Shown one piece after another: positions 1 through 6,748 of a stretch of DNA of 9,264 nt. Position numbers and translations under genes: made by a program. The stretch is from Deltaproteobacteria bacterium (GTDB lineage: Bacteria > Desulfobacterota > Binatia > UBA9968), in NCBI GenBank assembly GCA_020027655.1, contig JAHKKJ010000105.1, positions 1-9,264 on the forward strand, written 5' to 3'. Below the pieces are notes generated by a model. That model searched no databases and was not told the DNA's origin. It was given only the letters and a program-made list of their open reading frames with translations. Position 1 is the first letter of the stretch; every line of letters begins with the position of its first letter.

Positions 1-11
1 ATAGTTGTCAT
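1..11 (-). CDS. Start of an unidentified downstream gene (partial, cut by window edge)
   Basis: On the minus strand an ATG at 11-9 follows the coaD stop codon (24-22) by 10 bases. It is preceded by AAGGA, which overlaps the coaD stop and lies 7 bases before the ATG. This is a near-ideal Shine-Dalgarno arrangement and suggests translational coupling with coaD. Only three codons (Met-Thr-Thr) are inside the window, so nothing can be said about the product. The call rests only on the ribosome binding site and spacing. Confidence 0.4.
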
Positions 12-21
12 CTTAGTATCC

Positions 22-516
22 TTAATGGTTGAACTTCTTTACCAGCTTCGTTAGCACGTTGCCGGGGACGAGCCCGGACACATCCCCACCCAAGCTCACG
101 ACTTCCTTCACCAGACGCGAGCTGATGTAGAACTCGGACTCTCCGGTCATCATGAAAAAGGTTTCCAATTTTGGTTTGAGGCGGTGATTCATCATGGCCA
201 TCTGAAATTCATACTCGAAATCCGACACCGCCCGGAGGCCGCGGATAATCACTCTGGCTTGTCTGCGCTCGGCGTAGTCAACGAGCAAGCCTTCGAACGA
301 ATCCGCTTGGACCCTTCCTTTGAACCCTCCGAAAACTTCGCGCACCATCTGGAGACGCTCTTCCAGACTGAAAAGAGAAGAGTCCTTGCCGGGATTGGTC
401 GCGATAGCGATAATGACCCTCTCGAAGACGCGAAGTGTACGCTTTACGAGATCTACGTGTCCGTTGGTTATGGGATCGAATGAGCCTGGATAAATCGCCA
501 CGTTGTTCTGCGCCAT
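22..516 (-). CDS. coaD: Phosphopantetheine adenylyltransferase (CoaD)
   Basis: This cytosolic enzyme transfers AMP from ATP to 4'-phosphopantetheine to give dephospho-CoA, the penultimate step of coenzyme A synthesis. The 164-residue protein has the usual family length. Residues 9-20 (YPGSFDPITNGH) contain the nucleotidyltransferase T/HxGH signature (TNGH, 17-20). RGLRAVSDFEYE lies at 92-103, and ISSRLVKEV at 131-139 is the second ATP-binding signature. The match to the known E. coli sequence is strong along the whole length. The start at 516 is supported by AAGGA about 8-9 bases upstream in the 30-base gap after rsmD. It is likely co-transcribed with rsmD, a very common pairing in bacteria. 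No key residue is missing. The call is close to certain. Confidence 0.98.
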   Translation of the reverse strand: MAQNNVAIYPGSFDPITNGHVDLVKRTLRVFERVIIAIATNPGKDSSLFSLEERLQMVREVFGGFKGRVQADSFEGLLVDYAERRQARVIIRGLRAVSDFEYEFQMAMMNHRLKPKLETFFMMTGESEFYISSRLVKEVVSLGGDVSGLVPGNVLTKLVKKFNH

Positions 517-546
517 AGTTGGGCATCCTTGTCTTTGTGATTTGCC

Positions 547-1101
547 TTAGGCTTCCTGCTTAAAAAAAGAAAGCAGCGTACGGCCGTAACGCCGCTGGTC
601 ATGGAGCGCGAGGGAATCATAACACGGTTCGACCTTCTCGCGGATACTATGCTCTGCGATCAACATTCCTGATTCTCGTAACAATCTTCCCCGCGCGATG
701 ATTCGCAGGGTTCGGTCAATCCATTTGCAGTCATACGGCGGATCGAGAAAGATCAGATCGAATGTCTCGCCGTGCCGCGCTAAGAACCGTAGCGCTCGAG
801 CGACCGGCATGATCCATACCTTGGTCCGGTCGGTAAGGTGAAGTCGACGAAGGTTTTCTCGGATCGCCTTGCCGGATTCTACCGATGAGTCGACCAAGAT
901 GGCTGCCGCTGCGCCACGACTCAAAGCCTCGATGGTCACATTTCCAGTTCCGGCAAAAAGATCCAACACCTTGGTACCGGAAAGATCATGGGGGAGAATG
1001 TTAAAGAGCGCCTCTTTGACTCTCCCGGCGGTAGGACGCAAAGTCTGCCCCTTGGGCACTTTGAGACGCCGGCCGCGTGCATTTCCGCCAATGACTCGCA
1101 T
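547..1101 (-). CDS. rsmD: 16S rRNA (guanine-966-N2) methyltransferase (RsmD)
   Basis: RsmD methylates N2 of G966 in 16S rRNA on the assembling small subunit, using S-adenosylmethionine. The 184-residue protein begins MRVIGGNARGRRL, the characteristic RsmD N-terminus, followed by LRPTAGRVKEALFNIL (21-36). The SAM-binding motif I is DLFAGTG (47-53). The catalytic motif IV is DPPY (120-123), as expected for amino-group methyltransferases acting on a base. The start at 1101 is the only plausible one: the frame upstream holds no ATG, GTG or TTG before an in-frame TGA. No strong Shine-Dalgarno is visible, only a weak purine run (AAAGAA). It lies 30 bases upstream of coaD. The dehydrogenase remnant ends about 70 bases upstream. 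Confidence 0.97.
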   Translation of the reverse strand: MRVIGGNARGRRLKVPKGQTLRPTAGRVKEALFNILPHDLSGTKVLDLFAGTGNVTIEALSRGAAAAILVDSSVESGKAIRENLRRLHLTDRTKVWIMPVARALRFLARHGETFDLIFLDPPYDCKWIDRTLRIIARGRLLRESGMLIAEHSIREKVEPCYDSLALHDQRRYGRTLLSFFKQEA

Positions 1102-1171
1102 GATTCTTTGATCATTGCTCTCTGAGGTCGCGTCGCTCCTGATTCATTTAGTTGTAGTTGCCTGCCAGTCG

Positions 1172-1440
1172 CTACTCATCCATGCGTAAAACGATCTTGC
1201 CAAATTGCTTGCCCTCTTCCAAGCGTCGGTGGCCAATGCTCGCCTCTTTCAATGGATAAACCTGATCGATCACGGGTTTGATCTGGGATCTTTCCATGAA
1301 ATTCAGCACTTGTTTAAATTCCCCGCGCGTTCCTATCACCCCCGATGCAATTCACGGCGACATCGACGCCTCGTTTACCGGTAATCCGTCTTACCTTCTT
1401 CGTAACGCAGCTTTTCGACACCCCAGTGCTCGGGAATTCG
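1172..1440 (-). pseudogene. Remnant of a zinc-type/quinone oxidoreductase (medium-chain dehydrogenase), C-terminal part
   Basis: Read on the minus strand, 1339-1175 translates to 55 residues followed by TAG (1174-1172). It reads VIGTRGEFKQVLNFMERS, then IKPVIDQVYPLKEA, then RRLEEGKQFGKIVLRMDE. This is the standard C-terminus of medium-chain dehydrogenase/reductases of the alcohol dehydrogenase or NADPH:quinone reductase type. One frame over, 1394-1338 gives VRRITGKRGVDVAVNCIGG, which matches the nucleotide-binding-domain segment of the same family. Two further short pieces lie in other frames: GVEKLRYEEG at 1422-1393 and RALG at 1433-1422. The pieces are in the right order, but roughly 40 residues expected between the GG and the GTRGEF segment are missing. 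No start codon or N-terminal domain remains. I infer a gene inactivated by frameshifts, an internal deletion and loss of its 5' half. The upstream boundary is approximate, and a sequencing error would not explain the internal deletion. Confidence 0.8.
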
Positions 1441-1608
1441 AATCGCTTTCAATCAAATCTCCCCGCAAGAAATAGTAGTTTCGTTAGCAGGATATGGCGA
1501 GAGTGTCAAAGGCTGACGCAAAAACTTCAACAAGGCTGACGCAAAAAGGACTTGGCCGGGAAAAAAGCTAGTCAATCAAAGTGAAGCGAGCTGCTGAGGG
1601 TTTTAGAA
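1441..1608. other. Non-coding stretch between the dehydrogenase remnant and the A-type carrier gene
   Basis: No frame on either strand reads as a recognisable protein. It contains the 16-bp direct repeat described separately. It probably represents erased 5' sequence of the dehydrogenase gene, or the scar of a deletion or insertion. I see no convincing terminator downstream of the carrier gene here. Confidence 0.5.
1509..1547. repeat. Pair of 16-bp direct repeats (AAGGCTGACGCAAAAA)
   Basis: The same 16 bases occur at 1509-1524 and 1532-1547, separated by 7 bases, for a 23-base period. They sit in the non-coding stretch just upstream (minus-strand sense) of the broken dehydrogenase. Only two copies are present. 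They could be an unstable tandem duplication, part of a lost mobile element end, or a binding site. Nothing else nearby identifies an insertion sequence. Confidence 0.75.
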
Positions 1609-1962
1609 TTACGCGGAAAACGAAGTGCCACAACCGCAAGTTCCGCTCGCGTTGGGATTGCTGAATTTGAAGCCCCCGCCGTAAAGGCTCGTTACATAGT
1701 CGATGGTGGTACCTTTGAGATGCGGTACACTCTTGGAATCTACATAGACCTTGAGGCTGCCTAGTTCCAATACCAGGTCGCCAGGCTCCTCTTCCTTGGC
1801 AAAATCCAACTTATAGGAGAAGCCTGAACAACCCCCGTCCGCCACCGACACCCGTAGACCATGGTCTTGATGATTGTTGCGGGCCAAGAGGGCTTTGACT
1901 TGTTGGATGGCCTTCTCGGTCAAAGTCAAGTTGAGAGGTTGGGGATTGAGTTCGCTAGCCAT
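1609..1962 (-). CDS. A-type iron-sulfur cluster carrier protein (IscA/ErpA/HesB family)
   Basis: This small cytosolic protein of 117 residues receives Fe-S clusters from a scaffold and delivers them to target apoproteins. It has the three conserved cysteines of the family: C45 in ADGGCSGFSYKLDF, and C109 and C111 in the C-terminal NASGTCGCGTSF. It also has IDYVTSLYGGGFKFSNPNA before the last two cysteines. The start at 1962 is set by an excellent Shine-Dalgarno (GAGGAG, 6 bases before the ATG). It stands apart from any isc or suf genes, as ErpA-like carriers often do, but sequence alone does not separate IscA from ErpA, so no symbol is given. It lies 81 bases downstream of ftsY. A TTGACT with a poor -10 lies in that gap, so an own promoter is possible but not convincing. 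Confidence 0.95.
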   Translation of the reverse strand: MASELNPQPLNLTLTEKAIQQVKALLARNNHQDHGLRVSVADGGCSGFSYKLDFAKEEEPGDLVLELGSLKVYVDSKSVPHLKGTTIDYVTSLYGGGFKFSNPNASGTCGCGTSFSA

Positions 1963-2043
1963 GCTTTTCTCCTCGGACTACCTAGAAGAAGGGTAATGCT
2001 CGCTTCCAGCTAAGTCAAGGGAAGGGTTCAAGCGACGGGAGCG

Positions 2044-2970
2044 TCACTTTTCAAACAGGGCTCGGACGAATTGAGAGGCGTCGAACGGTTGAAGGTCTTC
2101 GACATCTTCTCCGACCCCGACGTACCTGACCGGAACCCGCAATTCTTCTTGAATACTGACGATCACGCCACCCTTAGCTGTGCCGTCGAGTTTGGTCAAT
2201 ACGATACCGCTAATATCCGTTGCTTCTTTGAAAACGCGGGCTTGTTGGAGACCGTTCTGTCCCGTCGTGGCATCCAGCACCAGAAGGGTCTCATGGGGGG
2301 CATCCGGTTGTTCTCGGGAAATGACCCGACGGATCTTTTTCAGTTCCTCGATTAAATGGACTTTGGTATGAAGGCGTCCCGCGGTGTCGATGAGCAGCAC
2401 GTCGATACCACGACTCTTGGCCGCTTGAATGCCATCATAAACTACCGCGGAAGGATCGGCGCCGGCCCGATGTTTGATCACGTCGACGCCCACTCGTTTT
2501 GCCCATGCCTCGAGTTGCTCGATGGCGGCCGCACGAAAGGTATCCGCGGCCACCAGGAGGACTTTCTTCCCGGCTGATCGATATTGGGCAGCGAGCTTGG
2601 CGATCGTCGTCGTTTTCCCGACGCCGTTCACCCCCAAGAAAACGATCACCCAGGGGCGGACCGATAACGGAAGTGTTTTCGGAGGCGTTGTCGATGCCTG
2701 AAGCACCTCCACCATCGCTTGTTGTAAGCGTGAAGACATTTCTTGCGCGAGGTCTTCAGCACCGCCGGGCGATTGTCGCCGCAGGAGATCGATCAATTTT
2801 TGGGTTGCCTTGGGGCCCAAATCCGCCGCGATCAGGTTCTCCTCCATAGCGTCCAGCGATTCCTCATCCCAGTGCCGGTTTTGGAAAATGGCGCCCATTT
2901 TTTGCGCCCAATTCTCCCGGCTCTTGGTCAGACCGCTTTTCAGCCGTGAAAAAAACGAACTGCCTTCCAT
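2044..2970 (-). CDS. ftsY: Signal recognition particle receptor FtsY
   Basis: FtsY is the membrane-associated GTPase that receives ribosome-SRP complexes (Ffh plus 4.5S RNA) and hands them to the Sec translocon. The 308-residue protein has an N-domain four-helix bundle (roughly 30-95) and a G-domain. The P-loop GVNGVGKTT is at 113-121, DTFRAAAIEQL at 143-153, DTAGR at 195-199, TKLDGTAKGG at 259-268 and GVGEDVEDLQPF at 285-296. It has no long acidic A-domain as in E. coli. Instead a short start with basic and aromatic residues (FFSRLKSGLTKSRENW, 6-21) could be the membrane-targeting helix. It lies 63 bases after smc, on the same strand, with a hairpin between them. The Shine-Dalgarno is weak (GAGAA). 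Confidence 0.97.
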   Translation of the reverse strand: MEGSSFFSRLKSGLTKSRENWAQKMGAIFQNRHWDEESLDAMEENLIAADLGPKATQKLIDLLRRQSPGGAEDLAQEMSSRLQQAMVEVLQASTTPPKTLPLSVRPWVIVFLGVNGVGKTTTIAKLAAQYRSAGKKVLLVAADTFRAAAIEQLEAWAKRVGVDVIKHRAGADPSAVVYDGIQAAKSRGIDVLLIDTAGRLHTKVHLIEELKKIRRVISREQPDAPHETLLVLDATTGQNGLQQARVFKEATDISGIVLTKLDGTAKGGVIVSIQEELRVPVRYVGVGEDVEDLQPFDASQFVRALFEK

Positions 2971-3016
2971 TTGGCTATTCTCGCAAATTTTTAGGCCGTG
3001 AGCGATGGGGGGACGG

Positions 3017-3041
3017 TGAGTTAGCGGTCCGAGCTAACTCA
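3017..3041 (-). other. 9-bp perfect hairpin spanning the smc stop codon
   Basis: TGAGTTAGC (3017-3025) and GCTAACTCA (3033-3041) are exact inverted repeats with a 7-base loop. On the smc transcript the first arm contains the last Ser codon and the TAG stop (3036-3034). There is no run of U after the stem: the minus strand continues into CCGTCCCCCC. It is therefore not a standard intrinsic terminator. It could be an RNA 3'-end stabiliser or a processing point between the smc and ftsY parts of a transcript. Confidence 0.6.
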
Positions 3042-6000
3042 TTCGGACGGACACAACCTTAGAGACTCCGGGCTCCGCCATGGTGATACCATAGAGGACT
3101 TCGGCAGCCTGCATGGTTTTTTTGTTGTGGGTGACTAGCACGAACTGAGAAATCTGGCTCATTTCCTTGATCATGTCATTGAACCGATCGATATTGGCAT
3201 CGTCCAGCGGAGCGTCGACTTCGTCCAGGAAGCAGAAGGGGCTGGGCTTGGTTAAAAAAATTGCAAACAGAAGGCTTACAGCCGTTAATGCCTTCTCACC
3301 GCCGGAGAGGAGCGTGATAAATTGCAGTTTCTTGCCGGGGGGCTGGACGACGATGTCCACTCCCGTTTCCAAATAGTCATTTTCATCCGTCAGAACCAGA
3401 TTGGCCTTGCCGCCTCTGAAGAGCCGAGGGAAAATCGACTGGAATTTTTCGTTGATCTCCTCGAAGCTTTCCTTGAACCGGAGCCGGCAGATGCGGTTCA
3501 ATTTGATGATCGTGCGCTGCAGATCAGCGATGGATTTCTCAAGATCCTCCTTCTGCTGGTTCATAAATTGGAAGCGGCTGTTGAGCTCTTCGTACTCCCC
3601 AATGGCGGCAAGGTTGACTTCTCCCATCCGCTCGAGCCGGCCCCGGAGGTCGTCGATTTCCGCCAACAGATCTTCCGTCGAGGCCATGGGTTCTGCGCCT
3701 TCGAAGCTGAGATTCTCCACGTCGGCATCGTATCGCTCGCGGATGTTGGCGGCGAGATGCTGGTAGCGAAGTTTCTTTTCTGCCAACAACACCTGGAGCC
3801 GATTTTTTTCTTCCTGGCAGGCTTCGCCCAGGGGCCGCAGCTCTTTTATGGACTCTTCGATTTCCAGCAGTTTCCTGGAAATCACTTTATGGCTATGCCG
3901 TTCCGCTTGCAATCGCTCTTCTAACTCTTGCAAATTGTGTTTGCCCGATTCGAGAGCCTTTTCTGACTGCGTCAGAGCGAGTTCAATCTGGCTCCGTCGC
4001 CGCGTGATATCGGCGCTCTGATCCTGGCGAAAGCTGATCTGCTCGAAAGTCTCTTGCCGCAGGTTGAAGCGGTTTTCGAGATTATGATGGGTGTTCTCCT
4101 TTTTTTCTCCCAGTGCCGCGTTGCGGACACGCGACTGAGTGACGGCAGCCTCCACGGCTTCCACAGACTTCTGCAGCTCCAGAAACGCTGCTTGTTTTTG
4201 CGCCAGGATATTCTCTTTTTCGGTTTTGTCTCGGCTGCGAGTTTCAATTGCGGTTCGACACTGGTCCACTTCTCGTGTGACCCGTTCCAGCGCACTGACA
4301 AGATCATTCTGCTCCTGCAGTAGAGCTTGAACCGTTTGCGACAGCCGTTGAAAGTCTCTGTCGGCGGCGAGATGCTCATGGTCTAGTCTTACTCGATCGA
4401 GCTCTAATCTGTGAATTTCCGCTGCCAGTGAAGACTTTTTTGTTGCGGCCCGCTCCAACTCGCCCTTTAGTTTTTCGACTTCCCGGTCTTCGAGTTGAAG
4501 CTTTGCGTCGAGCTCCGTAAGCAGGGTTTTCAGTTCTCTAATGTGCCGTCGCTGCGTGATAAAATTTCCCTCGAGCGCGTCGTCGCTACCTCCGGTCACG
4601 GTCCCCATGGGATCGATGACTTCACCGTCGGGAGTCACCAGCGTGCTGTAGAAGCCATTGCGATTCCACAGTGACAGTCCGGCCCTCAGGTCGCGGACGA
4701 CGACAACGTCGGACAGGAGATATTCTGCAACTTCACCATAGCCCTCTTTAACCGATATCACTTCGAGAAGAGGGGCGATGACCTCGGCTTCCCTTAGCGG
4801 CAATGGACGATGTTGTTTTCTGGACAACTGGATGGGAATGAAGCTACCTCGACCCGAAGCCTCGCGCTTCAGATACTCGATGGCTTCCACACCTTCTTCT
4901 TGGCCCTTGACGATCACGTACTGCAAGCGGTCACCCAAGACCGCCGTTAGCGCTTTTTCGTAGGGTTCCGGAGCTTCGATGACCTCTGCGACCAGACCAT
5001 AGATGCCATTGGGGCCGGTCTCGCGCTGTCGCTTCAGCATGATGGCCCGAACGCCCTCCTGATAACCCTCGTAATTCTTCTGCAAATCTTCCAGCGACAC
5101 CAGCCTCGAGCGGTTTTCGTGAATTTGCTCTTTGAGTGACTCGGCTCTCTTTTCCTGGTCCTCTTTTGCCTCGAGAAGCGTTTGAATCAAGGCGTTGACC
5201 TCCGCCGCTTCGACGCCTCTCTCATGCGCTTGCGCGAGGCCGTTCTCCTGCGCCGTCTTCGTGTCCGTGAGTTTTTGTTCACACAGCGCCAGCGAGATCG
5301 ACGCGGCCGCGTGCTCATCGCGGCTCCGCGCCAGTTCTTTGCTGATTTCCTGACAACGATTGGATTTTGCCAGCGCATCGTTTCGCCAATAAGCGATTTG
5401 ATTGGCCGCTTCGATGAGCGCTTCTTTTTCTCGATCCAGGTCGCCCTGGAGCGACTTGACCTCGGCCTGAAGGTTATTGAGATCTTTTTCTTTCTCCTGC
5501 AGGAAGCTCTCTTCGAAGAGCGATAGCTGCAGAAAGCTCTCCTTAGCCTTCTCGAGCTCATCGATCTCCCGCCCAAGGGTTTTGGTCTTTTCCTCGAGCT
5601 GGAAGAGCGCCGCGCGGGTCTCCATCTCTGCCTGGGTGAGCTGTGCGAAGTCCTTTCTGTAGAAGTCGATCCTTTGCTCTTCGGCTTGGATCTGAATCTT
5701 CACTTGGTACACGGTTTCCTGCTGAACGCTGATCTCTTGCTCCGCCTCCATAAGCGATAGCCGCACCGTTTCGCTTTCGGCTTCCTTAGAGCGGAGAGCG
5801 GTGACATGTTCGGTGAAGCGGTTCTCCGCATCCGTCAGTTGATACTCAGAGCCGGAAATCTCCTCGTTCAGGGCGCGCTGCTGGATCGCCGCATAGAGCA
5901 GATCTTTTTCCTTCAACTGCGCCTTGAGCGCGCGATAGCGTTCGGCCTTCTTAGCCTGCAGCTCCATGGTGCGGATCTGGCGCTCGATCTCACGGACGAT

Positions 6001-6588
6001 ATCCGTGACGCGCAGGAGGTTCTGCTGAGTCCGTTCTAGTTTTCGCTCGGCCACAAGCTTTCGGCTCTTGTACTTACTTGTGCCGGCCGCTTCTTCGATT
6101 AGAGCCCGCCGGTCTTCGGGCTTGGAGTTGACCAGCTCATCAACCCGTCCTTGCTCGACAATAGAATAGGCCTTGCTCCCCACGCCGGTCCCCAAGAAAA
6201 GCTCGATTATGTCCTTCAAGCGACAGGGGATCTTATTGATGGCGTACTCCGACTCGCCCGAACGGAAGAGCCTGCGAGTCACCATGATTTCACTGAAGCT
6301 ATTGTATTCGACGGGACCGCGTCCATCTTCGTTTTCGAAGATCAACGACACTTCGGCCATGCCAGTGGGAGGTAGACTCTCGCTGCCGTTGAATACCACA
6401 TCCTCCATCTGATGTCCCCGGAGATGGCGGGCGCTCTGTTCACCCATGGCCCAGCGGAGGGCGTCGACGATGTTGGATTTTCCACAGCCATTGGGACCGA
6501 CAACAGCCGTAATTCCCGGATTAAGCTCGATGACGGTTTTTTCCACAAAGGACTTAAATCCAACCATTTCAAGGCTTTTTAAGCGCAT
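3034..6588 (-). CDS. smc: Chromosome segregation/condensation ATPase SMC
   Basis: SMC forms a ring-shaped dimer that, with ScpA and ScpB, compacts and individualises newly replicated chromosomes. The 1184-residue protein has the usual family length and layout. The N-terminal ATPase half has Walker A GPNGCGKSN at 31-39 and the Q-loop glutamine in IVEQGRV at Q146. A long coiled coil runs over about 170-510. The hinge (about 520-670) runs from GPNGIYGLVAEVIE at 525 to GTVTGGS at 662-668. A second coiled coil covers about 680-1020. The C-terminal ATPase half has the ABC signature LLSGGEK at 1093-1099 and Walker B with LDEVDAP at 1121-1127. I chose ATG 6588 because MRLKSLEMVGFKSFVEKT is the canonical SMC start. 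The frame stays open to 6723, but those 45 residues look non-coding and overlap a promoter. The Shine-Dalgarno is weak. scpA and scpB are not in the window. Confidence 0.97.
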   Translation of the reverse strand: MRLKSLEMVGFKSFVEKTVIELNPGITAVVGPNGCGKSNIVDALRWAMGEQSARHLRGHQMEDVVFNGSESLPPTGMAEVSLIFENEDGRGPVEYNSFSEIMVTRRLFRSGESEYAINKIPCRLKDIIELFLGTGVGSKAYSIVEQGRVDELVNSKPEDRRALIEEAAGTSKYKSRKLVAERKLERTQQNLLRVTDIVREIERQIRTMELQAKKAERYRALKAQLKEKDLLYAAIQQRALNEEISGSEYQLTDAENRFTEHVTALRSKEAESETVRLSLMEAEQEISVQQETVYQVKIQIQAEEQRIDFYRKDFAQLTQAEMETRAALFQLEEKTKTLGREIDELEKAKESFLQLSLFEESFLQEKEKDLNNLQAEVKSLQGDLDREKEALIEAANQIAYWRNDALAKSNRCQEISKELARSRDEHAAASISLALCEQKLTDTKTAQENGLAQAHERGVEAAEVNALIQTLLEAKEDQEKRAESLKEQIHENRSRLVSLEDLQKNYEGYQEGVRAIMLKRQRETGPNGIYGLVAEVIEAPEPYEKALTAVLGDRLQYVIVKGQEEGVEAIEYLKREASGRGSFIPIQLSRKQHRPLPLREAEVIAPLLEVISVKEGYGEVAEYLLSDVVVVRDLRAGLSLWNRNGFYSTLVTPDGEVIDPMGTVTGGSDDALEGNFITQRRHIRELKTLLTELDAKLQLEDREVEKLKGELERAATKKSSLAAEIHRLELDRVRLDHEHLAADRDFQRLSQTVQALLQEQNDLVSALERVTREVDQCRTAIETRSRDKTEKENILAQKQAAFLELQKSVEAVEAAVTQSRVRNAALGEKKENTHHNLENRFNLRQETFEQISFRQDQSADITRRRSQIELALTQSEKALESGKHNLQELEERLQAERHSHKVISRKLLEIEESIKELRPLGEACQEEKNRLQVLLAEKKLRYQHLAANIRERYDADVENLSFEGAEPMASTEDLLAEIDDLRGRLERMGEVNLAAIGEYEELNSRFQFMNQQKEDLEKSIADLQRTIIKLNRICRLRFKESFEEINEKFQSIFPRLFRGGKANLVLTDENDYLETGVDIVVQPPGKKLQFITLLSGGEKALTAVSLLFAIFLTKPSPFCFLDEVDAPLDDANIDRFNDMIKEMSQISQFVLVTHNKKTMQAAEVLYGITMAEPGVSKVVSVRMS

Positions 6589-6629
6589 AAAAGCAATTCT
6601 TTTGCGGCAGTTCTGTGCGGGGAAAATCT

Positions 6630-6648
6630 CGGGCGCAAGCTCTGCCCG
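6630..6648 (-). other. Small inverted repeat in the smc leader
   Basis: CGGGC (6630-6634) and GCCCG (6644-6648) form a 5-bp stem with a 9-base loop just downstream of the predicted smc -10 element, near the expected transcription start. It is short and could occur by chance. Confidence 0.25.
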
Positions 6649-6649
6649 C

Positions 6650-6678
6650 AATATTTCACACGCGGGCGGGGGTGTCAA
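6650..6678 (-). promoter_or_regulatory. Sigma70-type promoter candidate for smc
   Basis: On the minus strand a perfect -35 TTGACA (6678-6673) is followed after 17 bases by AATATT (6655-6650; 4 of 6 match to TATAAT). Transcription would start near 6643, giving a leader of about 55 bases before the smc ATG at 6588. The site lies inside the 160-base gap after the HNH gene. It supports the short smc start, since a start at 6723 would lie upstream of this promoter. Confidence 0.55.
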
Positions 6679-6700
6679 GCAGAAATTACAATATGAGGGG

Positions 6701-6714
6701 GAATTTCTGAATTC
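6701..6714. other. Palindrome GAATT-TCTG-AATTC upstream of the smc promoter
   Basis: Perfect 5-bp arms with a 4-base centre lie 22 bases beyond the -35 element of the smc promoter candidate. It could be an operator or activator site. AT-rich palindromes of this size also arise by chance. Confidence 0.25.
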
Positions 6715-6748
6715 GTACCACAATATATGGGGCGATTTACAGAGTAAA

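Noticed and set aside
1278..1475. A 65-codon plus-strand open frame in the gap between rsmD and the A-type carrier gene
   Set aside because: The opposite strand carries the recognisable dehydrogenase remnant, and the plus-strand peptide resembles nothing.
1963..2043. Promoter for the A-type carrier gene (TTGACT plus 17 bases plus TACCCT)
   Set aside because: The -10 matches at only 3 of 6 positions. It is mentioned with the gene but is not strong enough to list.
3322..3924. A 200-codon plus-strand open frame
   Set aside because: It lies entirely antisense to the C-terminal half of smc, has no recognisable motif, and is explained by codon bias of the real gene.
6589..6723. N-terminal extension of SMC from the upstream ATG at 6723
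   Set aside because: SMC proteins start at MRLKSLEM-like sequence. The extension overlaps a promoter and has no coding character.
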